From assembly GCF_001625305.1 (NCBI RefSeq), contig NW_017803268.1, positions 1,081,260 through 1,145,259 on the forward strand: a stretch of DNA of 64,000 bases, given 5' to 3'. The DNA comes from Branchiostoma belcheri. Its lineage: Eukaryota; Chordata; Leptocardii; Amphioxiformes; Branchiostomatidae. The number at the start of each line of letters is the position of its first letter. Position 1 is the stretch's first letter. The notes below the pieces were generated by a model, which was not told the DNA's origin, did not search any database, and saw only the letters and a list, made by a program, of their open reading frames with translations. Shown here piece after piece: positions 34,623 to 46,882 of this stretch. The translations under genes and the position numbers were made by a program.

Positions 34623-35325
34623 GGGCACAGCCGTGCACGATAAATTTCTAGTATCCTATTATAGTTGTCTTGTGTTTATCATTCACTAAACGTAATTGAG
34701 TCTTCTAATTCCGCTGTATCCAGAACCTTGGCTTATTCAGAACCATGTTTAAATAGACACGATCCTGGATTGTTCTTACCTCCCTGAAGCAAATCTACGT
34801 TCTTGGATACGATAGAGACTATCAAGAACCGTCCCTGATCCTAATAACTACCCTAACCTATTCAGGCAAATAACTAGATAGACACGGTTCTGGAAACCAT
34901 AAGTCTCATGTGCGTCATAGGTATTAGTGCATGCCCTAAAGTAGTTGAGAACCGCTGACAGTGTACTGATGTATCTTACATTTGCCTTGAGAGTAAATCC
35001 CTCTGTGATTTTTATCACTAGTATCGATATCTAATACGCTTTTCTGAAGTACAATTCTTTCACTATGAAGCGTATACACTGATGGTGATTCCTTGGGTTC
35101 CGAGGTCTATACAGCTACCAATCATGACTAGCTGAATGATCCACAGTTGATTGAATCTGTGTGCCTGGTAGGTGGGATCTCACCATTGATCACCACCCGT
35201 CATGAAGAGTTTAGGACCTATTATGTATGATCAACACTACACCCTCAGGGAGGGGGGCAGTTGTGCATGGGGCAGCATCTCTGTCTCTAGTGAGCTATGA
35301 TCATGCCTTACCAATGGCTTTTTAT
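34623..35325. other. No gene recognised
   Basis: Unique sequence with several AGAACC.TG words; no exon-like frame. Confidence 0.35.
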
Positions 35326-35562
35326 CTTCGCCAAGAAGGTTATGTTTTCCATAGCACGTCTATGTACGTGTGTAAATGGTTCAGCACGATAACTCAAGAA
35401 GCTTAAGATTCATTTTCATGAAATTTGGTGGGTAGGTAGATCTTGATGGGACCTAGAAATGATTAGATTTTGGGCCGCTTTTGGCTTTCCTAAGTACTGC
35501 GACAGAACTTCCGGTTTTAATATCTTTACCTTCGCCAAGAAGGTTATGTTTTCAGAGGCGTT

Positions 35563-35610
<48 letters not shown>

Positions 35611-37378
35611 TGTCTGTCTGTAAACACGATAACTTGAGAAGGCCTTGATGGATTGTCTTGATACTTAGTAGGTGGGTAGGTCTTGATGAGGCCTCAATAT
35701 GATTAGATTTTGGACACCCTAGCGGCTTATTATGGTACTGCAGCTGAACTTCCGGTTTTGATATCTCATGATCTAGACATGCTATGGTGATGAAATTTGA
35801 ATGGTAGGTAGATCTTATGCTGGGGAAGAAGTGACGTGAGTTTGGGCCCCCTAGCGGCTTGCTCTGGAACTACAGGGATATATTCTTGAAAATATTCAAA
35901 AGGGGATAACTCAAGAACCGGTTGACGGATCGTCATGATTTTTGGTATGTAGGTAGCTTACGTGATGCTTAATATAATTATGTGACAATTATGCAAATAT
36001 GGATGTAATTTGCATAATTTATGGGGATATTCTATAAATCAGCTGCATTCCATGGTAGGACAATTGAAGCTTGTGACATTGGTAATTGACAATGAGAGAA
36101 ACACAGGCAGATATCGATTATGTTAATAATGACTTAATTTGCATAATTAATGAGAAAATTTTATAATTATGCAAATGATAACTGTCTGGAATTTCATACT
36201 TGTGGTATTTGAAAGTTAAGTTGAGGTGAACATCATTAAACATAATTTATTCAAATCAGGACCTCATTTGCATAATTTATTAGTTTGTTAATATAAGACT
36301 GTCTTTTGGTTTAGATTATGATAAAATGATATAATTCATGAAAATTAGGTTCCTATTTGTTAAATCAGGGGGGAATAATCTAATGGATAATTTGTCAGTC
36401 ATAAAGTTTAACATCATTTGGCGAAGGTATGAGATCGGGGAACTCTAGTTATTATTACCTTCGCCAAGAAGGTTATGTTTTCAGGGGCGTTCGTGTATGT
36501 GTGTGTTTGTGTGTGTGTGTGTGTCTGTCTGTAAACACGATAACTTGAGAAGGCCTTGATGGATTGTCTTGATACTTGGTAGGTGGGTAGGTCTTGATGA
36601 GACCTGAAAATGATTAGATTTTGGACCCCCTAGCGGCTTATTATGGTACTGCAGCTGAACTTCCGGTTTTGATATCTCATGATCTAGACATGCTATGGTG
36701 ATGAAATTTAGATGGTAGGTAGCTCTTGTGCTGGGAAAGAAGTGACGTGAGTTTGGGCCCCCTAGCGGCTTGCTCTGGAACTGCAGGGATAAATTCTTGA
36801 AAATATTCAAAAGGGGATAACTCAAGAACCGGTTGACGGATCGCTGTGATTTTTGGTATGTAGGTAGCTTATGTGATGCTTAATATAATGATGTGACAAT
36901 TATGCAAATATGGATGTAATTTGCATAATTTATGGGGAAATTCTATAAATCAGCTGCATTCCATGATAGGACAATTGAAGCTTGTGACATTGGTCATTGA
37001 CAACGAGAGAAACACAGGAAGATATTGATTATGTTAATAATGACTTAATTTGCATAATTAATGAGAAAATTTTATAATTATGTAATGATAACTGCCTGGA
37101 ATTCCATACTTGTGGTATTTGAAAGTTAAATTGAGGTGAACATCATTAAACATAATTTATTCAAATCAGGACCTCATTTGCATAATTTATTAGGAAATGC
37201 TAGAATGCATTCTTTGTTAATATAAGACTGTCTTTTGGTTGAGATTATGATAAAATGATATAATTCATGAAAATTAGGTTCCTATTCTTAAATCAGGGGG
37301 GAATAATCTAATCTAAACTTTGTCAGTCATAAAGATTAACATCATTTGGCGAAGGTATGAGATCGGGGAACTCTAGTT
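35326..37378 (+). repeat. Tandemly repeated ~920-bp element (one partial and two full copies)
   Basis: A partial copy (35326-35521) is followed by full copies at about 35527-36451 and 36456-37378. Each starts ACCTTCGCCAAGAAGGTTAT and ends TTTGGCGAAGGTATGAGATC, so the ends form a short inverted repeat (CCTTCGCCAA / TTGGCGAAGG). The two full copies are nearly identical apart from the length of a (TG)n tract near the start and small indels. The interior is AT-rich without a transposase frame. The minus frame 36481-36825 is a chance product of the repeat. Confidence 0.9.
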
Positions 37379-37869
37379 AACAATAATGTTTACCTTCACG
37401 GAAGGAAAACACGTTGTTTTTGCTCCGTTCCTTCTTCCGCTGCTTCATGTAAGGTCAATGACCTGGACCAGGCGGCTGTCACCATGGTGAGTGATGTGCT
37501 GTAGCGGATATCTAGTAGTGTTTGATTACGTTATGTAGCAAGTGGCAGTACAGAGATAAAGGGACTGGTCACCATATACTAGTATATGAATGTGTTTGAG
37601 TAAGAATGATCAGATAAGCTTGTTAAGCTAGACAATGTGGGAGTAAACATAATGTATTTGCCTTACAAATCTTACCTTTCTAGTTCTTAGTGTATCCGTA
37701 CCATATCCATTAAGACCCATACTTCTACGACAGAGATTGGCTTGATGTATTTCCTACTGATCCCTAGCTCTCTTAAATATTTCTAGAAGGATGTTTTAAT
37801 GAAGCTCGGCCAGCTGAACTCAAATGGATAGCAAGACCATAAATACAATTCATTTGAAGACATACATGC
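37379..37869. other. No gene recognised
   Basis: Unique sequence; nothing recognised. Confidence 0.3.
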
Positions 37870-37883
37870 ACATTATTGGTATT

Positions 37884-38330
37884 TTTTATTTATTTATTGG
37901 AACAACAAAGTACAAGACATGTTACAAGACACAGAGGTGGAAACTCTAGCCGAAGCTAATATAAATCACACCCCTGGCATATATTACAAATTACAAGTAT
38001 GAAGATGACAAAACAACAAATGAGCGTTCGTATATACAAGACTAACGGCAATATAAATCATTAGGCAACTATAAATCGTTGGGTATTAAGTATAAAAGTT
38101 TGAGTAAGAATCAGAATTCTTTTGTTAAAATCAAGACGTAAAAGGGGCGAACCCCTCAGTAAAATATTAATACTGGCTTGGTCAGACAAGTTGCGCAAGT
38201 CAAAAGTAGAGTCTACTAGGCTCTGTAGGTTGCTGAGAAGGGTCACTCTATGTACAGGGCAGTGCAAAAGGAAATGTACAATGTCTTCGCATTTAGACCC
38301 ACAGGTACAGGCAGAGCTAAGAACTAAATT
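37884..38330 (-). mobile_element. LINE 3' fragment with 14-bp target duplication
   Basis: ACATTATTGGTATT occurs at 37870-37883 and again at 38331-38344. Between them, the minus strand encodes a C-terminal LINE-like segment with a Cys/His cluster (ACTCGSKCEDIVHFLLHC) followed by FDLRNLSDQASINILLRG. It then continues to a (TTTA)-rich 3' tail at the left end. Only the last ~450 bp of the element arrived, a typical 5' truncation. Confidence 0.85.
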
Positions 38331-38344
38331 ACATTATTGGTATT

Positions 38345-38930
38345 CAAGTCAAACAACCATCAGTCGTTTTTGCTCACTACTCGCTTGCCTTGACGTCATT
38401 GCCATCGCCCGTAAACATACTGTTGTTAACTCTATATATACATATGTACTTATGTTTCTTTAGAGGTGTGTCAACCACATCGTCACTCAAGAGACTGTGA
38501 GCTCACAAATCACTACCTTCTGAGCACTTCCAGACCATATTGGGATATCTTCTGGGAAGGTTCTTTGGCTAAACAGATCTACCCCCACTTGCCTGTCATT
38601 AGCAAGGAACAGGATGCAATTATTTTGTGTATTGTTGGAAAAAGAGTGTCCTTTTGAAGGGACTAAATGTTCGTTAATACGAGAATCTTGATATCTTTAG
38701 ATATAGAATTGACGCACCCGGCTCTTTTGTCAGTTCAATTAACGTCATTAACGACCTCCGCTCCAATCTGAAGTGTATTGTTGTTACCTCTAATGACATA
38801 AGGCGGAATGAATACCGATGATTGGCTGCTCGTGACGGCAACGTAGGCGGGACTGGAGGTAACCCGTCAATCGAGTTATGAGTAACTGCATTACCTCGCT
38901 CGTGGGATCGGGTGCCATGTGCAGCTGTCA
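38345..38930. other. No gene recognised
   Basis: Unique sequence; the open frames on either strand are unsupported. Confidence 0.3.
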
Positions 38931-38933
38931 AGT

Positions 38934-39965
38934 TGCCGTAAGGAACAGCTTGTTCACATACGTCGATCTAGTAGACTCGTAAAAAATCCACAGTTTCTCT
39001 GATGTCGATGCTCGGCGGCAGGAGGTTGACTCAAGGACAAGGTTTGTTTCTTCTGTTTGTTCTGATTTATTTTGCGTGGTCGCTTGTTATCGAACAGTTT
39101 GTACAGTCTTCATATGGGGTCATGAGAGTTGCCGTGTGTAACAGCTTGTACACGTAGATCTCGTAGACTCTTAAAACAACCCACAATTTCTTTGATGGTA
39201 GGGCGAGTCACCGACAAGGTTTGTTTGTTTTTTCTTATCTATTTTACGTGGTCGTTTGTTATCGCACAGTTTGTAAAGTCTTTATATAGGGTAATGTGGA
39301 TTGCCGTGAGTAACAGCTTGTACACGTAGGTCTCGTCGACTCGTAAAAAAACCCCACAGTTTCTCTGATGTTGATGTTAGGCGGCAGGAGGTTGACTCAA
39401 GGACAAGGTTTGTTTCTGTTTATTCTGATTTATTTTGCGTGGTCGCTTGTTATCGAACAGTTTGCACAGTCTCTATATGAGGCCATGAGAGTTGCCGTGA
39501 GTAACAACTTGTACACGTAGATCTCATTGACTATTAAAACAACTCACAATTTCTTTGATGGAAGGGACTCACCGACAAGGTTTGGTTCTGTTTTTTTCTT
39601 ATCTATTTTGCGTGGTCGCTTGTTATCACACAGTTTGTAAAGTCTTTATATAGGGTAATGAAGGTCGCCGTGAGTAACAGCTTGTATTCGTCGACTCGTA
39701 AAAAAAACCCACAGTTTCTCTGATGTTGATGTTAGGCGGCAGGAGGCTGACTCACATACAAAGTTTGTTTCTGTTTGTTCTTATTTAGTTTTTAAAGTCT
39801 CTATATGAGGTCATGAGGCGTTGGCGTAACAGCTTGTACACGTAGATCTCGTAGACTCGTAAAAAACACAGTTTCTCTGATGGTAGGGCGACTCACTGAC
39901 AAGATTTGTTTTTCTTCTTATTTTTACTGGCCGTTTGTCAGCGCACAGTTTGTAAAGCCTTTTTT
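38934..39965. repeat. Dimeric satellite, six monomers as three A-B pairs
   Basis: Monomer starts (TTGCCGT..GTAACAGCTTGTACACGTAG) are near 38934, 39129, 39301, 39490, 39666 and 39820. Monomers 1, 3 and 5 carry a GGCGGCAGGAGG..GACTCA block. Monomers 2, 4 and 6 carry instead CTGATGGTAGGGCGA.TCAC. All share TTTGTT..TTATTTT.CGTGG and a TATATGGGGTCATGAG-like end. Confidence 0.9.
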
Positions 39966-40269
39966 TAATATTCAGTCAAACCACACTCTAGCAGAGGTCA
40001 GCTTATTTGGGCATGCAGGTTTGACGCATTTTTATTGGGCTCCCTTTTTTTGTACTGGTATATTTTTTGTCAGCCAAACTGCGTGTCGGATACTGCCTGT
40101 CCAATTTTATATTGTATTGCAAATTTGATATTGTATGGCAGCCACCGAAGGATCTGCTTAGAGATTACCCAAACACCGCCTATCGATCAAAGTTCTAGTT
40201 GATGTCGTCGTCATTTATCCTCAACATAGGTGATGCATGATGCCTTTTCTTGCTTCGCTGCACCTCGCA
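39966..40269. other. No gene recognised
   Basis: Includes a TTTTTTGTACTGGTATATTTTTTGTC word resembling 43595 and 46890. Nothing coding. Confidence 0.3.
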
Positions 40270-40957
40270 TGTGCAGAGGTGATGATAGAAGAACTTTATT
40301 GCACGACAATTGCACATGGTACAATGTATGGCAAACTACATAAAGAGAGTAGCAAACAATAAAATGTGTTGAACAAGACCTAATATCGAATAAACCTAAC
40401 AAATCTACATCATAATTATTCAAATAATAAGGGATAGCAGAAGTCTTTGATAAATTGAAACAATCGAGTGGGCTATTCACAAGTTTCGGACTTTTTTCTA
40501 ATAGCAAAGCATTCCTTTATATATCTACCTATTTACGTGTTGTAGGGACCATTACATGTAAAGATATATTCAAATCTGTCTCTAACATTGAGACTCTTGA
40601 AATCTATTGTACTTGATTCGAGAAATGTAAACGTTACGTATAACATCATATTTGGTACATTCCATAACAAAATGAAATTCATTTTCTATATGCTTTGGAC
40701 AAAATGGACAGAGCCTTTGGTCAGGGGCTATATTGTAATTATTATATCTACCTGTTTCAATATTATGATGTAAGTCACCATGTGGTTGATACAAGAGTCC
40801 ATATGGGGGTTCGCTAGTCATCCGGTGGATTTGTAGTGAATCACCAACTTCCAGGTAGTAGTATTTAGACCATCGTAAGCAGAAGCATGGCCCTAATCCT
40901 TTTTGAATGATGTGGTGGGTTCGTGATCGTGCGTGGGTTGTGGCTCTACCCAAACAC
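40270..40957 (-). mobile_element. LINE C-terminal/3' fragment
   Basis: The minus strand contains LGPCFCLRWSKYYY, IETGRYNNYNIAPDQRLC and PFCPKHIENEFHFVMEC. This Cys-rich ENEFHF..EC region is typical of the end of LINE ORF2 proteins. The frame then shifts, and the tail ends in CAATAAAGTTCTTCTATC (minus) near 40275. The 6712 fragment is the same kind of tail. A SINE (40960-41144) sits at its upstream edge, and the LINE may resume beyond it at 41145-41219. Confidence 0.75.
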
Positions 40958-40959
40958 GG

Positions 40960-41144
40960 GACCTCCATTTAACGTCCTATCCGAGGGGCATTCCTAACCG
41001 AAGCTAGGTACTCATTTCCACCTGAGTATAATGAGGAAATCCATGTAAAGTGCCTCTCCTAAAAGCCCATGAGTGACTGGTGACATGACGGGATTCGAAC
41101 CCGGGACCTCTTGGTTCAGAGCCGAACGCTGTTGTTACACCACC
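40960..41144 (-). mobile_element. tRNA-derived SINE, shorter subfamily
   Basis: The minus strand has a GGTGGTGTAAC head, B box GGTTCGAATCC and a CATGTCACC-like junction. The 3' part (AGGACGTTAAATGGAGGTC on the minus strand) is shared with the 55717 copy but not with the 44569/46645 copies, so two tail types exist. Confidence 0.8.
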
Positions 41145-41219
41145 TATTTGATGTAAGGTGCGATAAGTAGTTCGTTGCCTGAGCATTGGTTGTAGATATT
41201 CTGGTTCTAAGAGATTCAA

Positions 41220-42059
41220 AATGTGTCCCCTGTATACCGTGTTCCCTTATCAATTGGAATTTTACCATGATCCGAAGTACACTAGTCATCAATTAGATTT
41301 TACCATGGCCAATATTGACGGAAGGAGGCTATATATCATATATACATACAAAAATCAACGTGTAAAGTTTCTATGACTATTATATATTTAATTTGTTCCA
41401 ATCATTGAATCTCAGAGTCTCTAAATCTAATCTATACCATCAACGATTGTATCTATTAAATGTCCTTTTATCATGATATGGGAATAATTCAATATCGTGC
41501 GTCAAAAGGTAGAATATGCATATACAATATTCTGTGCTTCTTTGGACTTCTATATGGGCTGTTGAGTTGATTCCCTGACTTAGATAACTTGAATTGTTAA
41601 TCTTTCCTCACGTCAATCTTTTTAAATCGATTCACAGCGCTCTTTGTGAGACTAGATTTTCCATGCATACCAAATCTACCAGTACATTAACCGTTAGCAG
41701 ATTAAAGTCCAGCAATCATTTTTCAAATTGCTCTGGAGCAATTACTTGGTCTAAAAGGCTACTGTTTCGCCCACTGCCTGGTTAAAACACCGTGGCGTCT
41801 ACTTATTTTAATAACTGGATATGGAGTGTTGCATTAGGCTATGACGTAAAGAATAAATAGCTTATGTATGATCACCAACAAGTTCCAAATAAGTTAACAC
41901 AAATGAGAACTGAAAGCCTTTATAAATGGGTAAAAACCATGAGACATTAAACCATTAATAAAATTTCGTACGTACAGCGTAAAAGACCTGGAGGTTAAGC
42001 ACACAAAATATGTGCTAGGTAAGTGTTAAAGAAATTAGAGTGTTTTAGTTTAAGGAATT
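41220..42059. other. No gene recognised
   Basis: AT-rich. A short ~30-bp direct repeat (TCAATT.GA.TTTACCATG) occurs at 41250 and 41288. No coding signal. Confidence 0.35.
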
Positions 42060-42420
42060 GTCACTCGTAGCCAAATACGGCCTCCAACAAGCATGGTTAG
42101 GAATAGGGATGTCGGGGCAATGTCGGCTGGTATTCGGCGAGGTTGGCTACTGTTCGGCTGTGCATGACGAGTGTTTCAGAATGTTTAAAACATTCGGGTG
42201 AGGACGGGAGGATCGGGCATGGTTGGCTGGTGGTTGGAAATTTCTCGCGACTGGTTGGTGGGTGTTCGGGAGTCAAATTTGATTCAATTCGTATATTCAG
42301 AAAGGTAGGCGTGGTCTAAATCTGGTCCCTGACTGCCCCCAAACTTTAGCCGACCTTCGTTGGTTTTGGTCGGGGAAAGGTTCTAAATGTGTGTCAAGGC
42401 TTTATACATTAAGAAGTCAA
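42060..42420 (+). repeat. Family F relative, plus orientation
   Basis: CGTAGCCAAATACGGCCTCC, GGCTACTGTTCGGC, TTTCAGAATGTTTAAAACAT and TTCGGGTGAGGACGGGAGG follow the same order as 8712-8900. Confidence 0.75.
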
Positions 42421-43273
42421 AAGGTGGGTCGTAGTCAAGCGCCATTCTACTAAATATGACGATGTCCCTTGTTATTAGTCCGGACGTAGGGCATTTCAAA
42501 GGTGAGGACATATATCAAACCACGTCATGGTATAACTGTAGCCGCATACCAAAAAACACGATAAGAATACTTCAAGAATATAATCCAACACTTATGTGAC
42601 ATCGATCCTATTTTCGCAATTGAAATCCGCCCACAAAATGTTGGAGTAAATATTGATGTTGAAATTATGGATAACCCATATACGTACATACACCGTCAAA
42701 AAATTGGTCATTGGTGATGATATCTATTTGCTTTACATATGCCAGAAGGTGGCCTACACCCACGGAACGGAACATGTGATGCCATACTCACGTTGCCTAC
42801 AGGTATATATGTGTGTGCTCTTTACTGGTTGAGTTCTAGAAAGAGGTTTATCCAAGGCTTAGAGGTCCATCTGTGTTGGTATATTCTATTGCATAGCAGG
42901 AGGAAAGACAAGGAACGCTGTTGCTCGTTTAGAAAATCGGTAAGTCCCAGTTTCTACCAGTAGCTACAAATGATGTATCTTCGAAGTTATTTCTGTTGCT
43001 CGTAGTTATGACTATATAATGATAATGGTTGATAGCGACAACCCACGGCAGCCCTATTTTAGGTTGGATGTTGATTGTACGTATTGTGTTTGTTCAAATA
43101 GTCTTGATTTTTAATCAATCCTTTGTAAAAATCGGAGTGCAATTCATGGGTGCGTTAGCCAATCACTGCCTTTGTATACGTCCGATCTGTGTCGAAGTGA
43201 ATTGAATGGATTGAAACTGGTTGTTACATCGGTCGACATGTGAGTAACCGTTTCCATGTACCTGTGCGCGTGC
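42421..43273. other. No gene recognised
   Basis: Unique; the 74-codon frame at 42739 is unsupported. Confidence 0.3.
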
Positions 43274-43354
43274 AGTACTCTCCAAGAGAGTACTCTCCAA
43301 GAGAGTACTCTCCAAGAGAGTACTCTCCAAGAGAGTACTCTCCAAGAGAGTACT
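43274..43354. repeat. 15-bp hairpin minisatellite, five units
   Basis: Five exact copies of AGTACTCTCCAAGAG plus a partial AGTACT. Across each junction the sequence forms a 9-bp stem (AGTACTCTC / GAGAGTACT) around a CAA loop. Confidence 0.97.
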
Positions 43355-43364
43355 GAGTTGCATC

Positions 43365-43640
43365 AGAATTTTGCCTGTTGCTGACGGTATCTTTTCCGAA
43401 TTAATATTTGAAAACTACAGACGGGGTGTTAACCTTAGATACGCGAATACGACCTTATATGAGATGTTCTGTCGAAATGCTATGCACAATACATTACGGC
43501 TTTGTAAACGTCATTTTCTCAAAACATGTGCGCGTGCAGTTCTCTCCAATAGGTTTGGGCATATTATTGACGTTTTTTCATGTGTTTTGTTCAGGCTTTC
43601 TTTCTTGTACTGGTGTCAGTGGTGTCTTTTTACTTTCAAA
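43365..43640. repeat. Duplicated block, copy 1
   Basis: Starts GCATCAGAATTTTGCCTGTT and matches 45168-45380 closely. Its 3' part (CTCTCCAATAGGTTTGGGCA...CAGGCTTTCTTTCTTGTACT) matches 46575-46640 and 46883-46900, so it preserves the site where the 46645 SINE inserted. Confidence 0.85.
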
Positions 43641-44556
43641 TGGTGACTGCCTGGCAAATTGCCTGGAAATAAGATACTGTTTTTCAGGAACCAAACGATC
43701 TGTTTGAAGATTATATCTACGGACGTGTGTTTAGCTATGCCTTATGATGTGTGTCAAGGGTCGCGCTTTTGACATAATTTCGTACGGTCCTTCGACTCTG
43801 TCGCTTCTGACACAAGAGCCCTTTAGGAAGTAGGGTAACTTATCGTAATGCGCCCAACCACTTACACGGATTTATTTTTGGCGACCTCTCAGGGAGGAGC
43901 CTAATGTTACAGTAGTGTGTGCAGTTTGCAAGAATTCTAGGAATGGTACAGGCATTTTGTCCACAGGAATGGAATGTCCACAGGCATGTCTCTGATCCAC
44001 ATCTATGCCCACATTCCTGGAAACCCTCGGGAAGACCTCTCTGCCCCTGATGGCCCTACTTTCTGTGACCCCGGGGCTCGATCATTATACACTCAGGGGA
44101 GGAGTGCACTGTATCTGTCTAGACTTAACAGGTAGCAAGTCTTCCTCAAAATCATGAAATGGCAGTGCCGTGCAAACAATAACCCTAACAGCAACCACCG
44201 TCGCCATGGCAATGTATGTTTTCATTGTTAGCCTTAGTTGCTTCCAGTGATACCCATTGTATATTTATCATAGTAATTACTTTTCAGAGTCCTCCCGCGA
44301 CTCATACAACTTAATGGTTTTTGAACCATCTGTAGATGTACAAGTCTGACTTAATGGTTTCATAACTTCACAACATTTCTTTAATCCATCCTTTTTGCAA
44401 TGAAAATGACATTGTCATTTGAAAATGTTGCTTTTAACTCCTCATCTTGAAAGGTATTCTCAATATCTCATTTTTGCTATAATGCAGACCTTAAGAGCCA
44501 AAAACTTCCCAAATGACCACATGCGCATGTATGACGTTATAAAACCCTCCAAAGAC
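43641..44556. other. No gene recognised
   Basis: Unique sequence with no exon-like frames. Confidence 0.3.
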
Positions 44557-44568
44557 CTGAACATTTTT

Positions 44569-44811
44569 TTATATTCCAACATGTAATCACAAGGCATGGT
44601 GACAGCACACTCAAGTTTTTTCAACTTGTATTAATGCTTTGCTACCACCAACACAGAGGACAATGCAATACTCATTTTCACCTGAGCGAAGTGAGGAAAG
44701 TCGTGTAAAGTGCCTTTCCCAAGGGCACAAGATCGGTGGCATGTCAGGACTCGAACCCGGGACCTCTTGGTTGCGAGCCGAGCACTCTGTCGGTACGCCA
44801 CTCGACCCCAT
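44569..44811 (-). mobile_element. tRNA-derived SINE, complete, with 12-bp target duplication
   Basis: The minus strand has GGGGTCGAGTGGCGTACC, B box GGTTCGAGTCC, CATGCCACC, the body CCCTTGGGAAAGGCACTTTA and the tail CATGTTGGAATA. CTGAACATTTTT is duplicated at 44557-44568 and 44812-44823. Confidence 0.95.
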
Positions 44812-44823
44812 CTGAACATTTTT

Positions 44824-45167
44824 GAGCGCTTAGATGTTTCTCTCACGTACGTGCACCTCTTGTCATTGCATTTCGAGCACACTTCAATCCAATAAAGTTA
44901 CATAAAAAGCGACGGGTCAAAGGATTTCCGGCTACCATCATCGATATGTGGCTGGATGGTCCTTCTCTTGTCGGCAAGGTGCCCTTGAAGGGCCAATGAG
45001 AATAACAAGACATCCCAAGGGTTGTGATGTCAGATAATTTGATCAATGACGACATCGGGAACCATTTTTTATTGGCTACGTCCTTAAAACGAGCACGTTG
45101 GCAGAACGTACTGCACCTGTGTGAAACCCTGATTTTTCACGATTTTCGTTGGATTTTTGCTCAACTT
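44824..45167. other. No gene recognised
   Basis: Unique sequence. Confidence 0.3.
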
Positions 45168-45385
45168 TGCATCAGAATTTTGCCTGTTGCTGACGGTATC
45201 TTTTCCGAATTGATATGTGAAAACTACAAACGGGATGTTAACTTTATATAAGCGAATATGACCTTATATGAGACGTTCTGCCGAAGTGCTATGCATTATA
45301 CATTACGGGTTTTGCAGATGTACAGTACGTTCTGGCAACGTGCTTTGTAAACGTCTTCTTCTCAAAACATGTTGAGGTTATGAGG
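45168..45385. repeat. Duplicated block, copy 2
   Basis: Match to 43365-43530, beginning GCATCAGAATTTTGCCTGTTGC. It lacks the hairpin minisatellite that precedes copy 1. Confidence 0.85.
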
Positions 45386-46644
45386 AAGTTCAGTTAGTAA
45401 CCTGGGTCACACAATCCTTAGCTAGAGTGAAGATGATTCGGTGAACTGTTACCTGAAAAGGGGATTGGAGAGTTGGAGAGTAACGAAATCCTTGCAGAGG
45501 TTGACAAAATCCTTGCAGACAAAATCCTTGCAGAACTGAAAAGTTTGACGTCTTTCTGTGTTACTCTTGTGATTGCTTAGGATCCGTCTATCCTAACCTA
45601 TCGATATCTGCGAACTTGAAATCCTCATTTTTGACCTTGCCTTGTTGCTGCTGTTGAGTATCCTCATCCATAAAGGCTACGTTTTCATACACGTGAGAGC
45701 TTCACCTCAGATGACTTTTCACGGTCAAAGGCCAATCAACTGTTGCGTCTCTGGCCTTTCAGTAGCATTATCCCATAAAACTACATGAGATTCATGAACA
45801 CTTTATCTTTATAAGGCAAAAAGTGGGGGCGAAGATCGACCTCAACTAATGTGCCTTTAGAAGATCATAGAAAGCCTGGAAAGATACATGCACTCCCCAA
45901 GACTTATCATAATTGGCATCAAATTAAATTCTTATGATGGTTTAATGTCAGTGCATTGTGGTAGAGGTAGCGTGCGTTCGCTGATGTTATTTCAAATTGA
46001 CGTTTTGAATCTCAATTACAGAGGGTAGGGTCAAATGCCCAAGAAAAAAAGCTTAAGGTGTCTTTGAGGATCACGGAGGTCGATTGCTAAGGTTATATGC
46101 AAATTGCAAGTTCAACCGTTACTTTTTGAAATGCTGAAAAGCTGACCATGCTCACTTGTTGCTTTGACAAGTGACCTCAGTATACCCAAGTCCTGTTATG
46201 TTAGATAGGGTACTAGAATATACATTTCACTCCGTATAAAATCGATGTGTTGGCCTTTTGCAGGTCTTCTTACACAACCAGTGATACTGTTATCATATGT
46301 AACTGTTATCTTTTGTTCAAGAATCCATCAGTTTTAGGTTGGTTTCTAACCTCATTTTAGCTGGTATATATAGTATCCGAAACACTATGTCTTATAAACC
46401 GGCCACTGTGCTTGAAGTTCAACGAATTCGAGAGGTTGGAATTAGCAATTGAGTATGACTTTCAATGGACATCATTTCATGATACGTTCATGAAACATTG
46501 AGCTTACGATTTTGTAGTTTTCAGTATACTACCATGTATGACCTTCTATGATCTTGATACATGTATCTTTATGTACTCTCCAAGCAGGTTTGGGTTTGGG
46601 CTTATTTTTGGCGTGTTTTTTTTTTTTATCAGGCTTTCTTTTTT
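45386..46644. other. No gene recognised
   Basis: A small triple repeat of AAATCCTTGCAGA lies at about 45487-45536. The remainder is unique up to the block copy near 46570. Confidence 0.35.
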
Positions 46645-46882
46645 TTATTCCAACATGTAATCACCAGACGTAGTGACGGCACATTCAAGTTTTTTTATCA
46701 ACTTATATTAATGCACAGGGCCAAATACATGACAGGACAATACTCATTTTCACCTGAGCGAAGTGAGGAAAGTCGTGTAAAGTGCCTTTCCCAAGGACAC
46801 AAGATCGGTGGCATGTCAGGACTCGAACCTGGGACCTCTTGGTTCCGAGTCGCGCACTCTGCCGCTACGTCACACGACCCCA
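46645..46882 (-). mobile_element. tRNA-derived SINE, complete, with ~11-bp target duplication
   Basis: Same family and orientation as the 44569 copy. CTTTCTTTTTT flanks both sides (46634-46644 and 46883-46893). The paralogous block at 43591-43605 shows the uninterrupted sequence. Confidence 0.93.

Noticed and set aside
36481-36825. 114-codon minus frame
   Set aside because: Lies in the 920-bp repeat and ends in the (TG)n microsatellite; not open in the sister copy.
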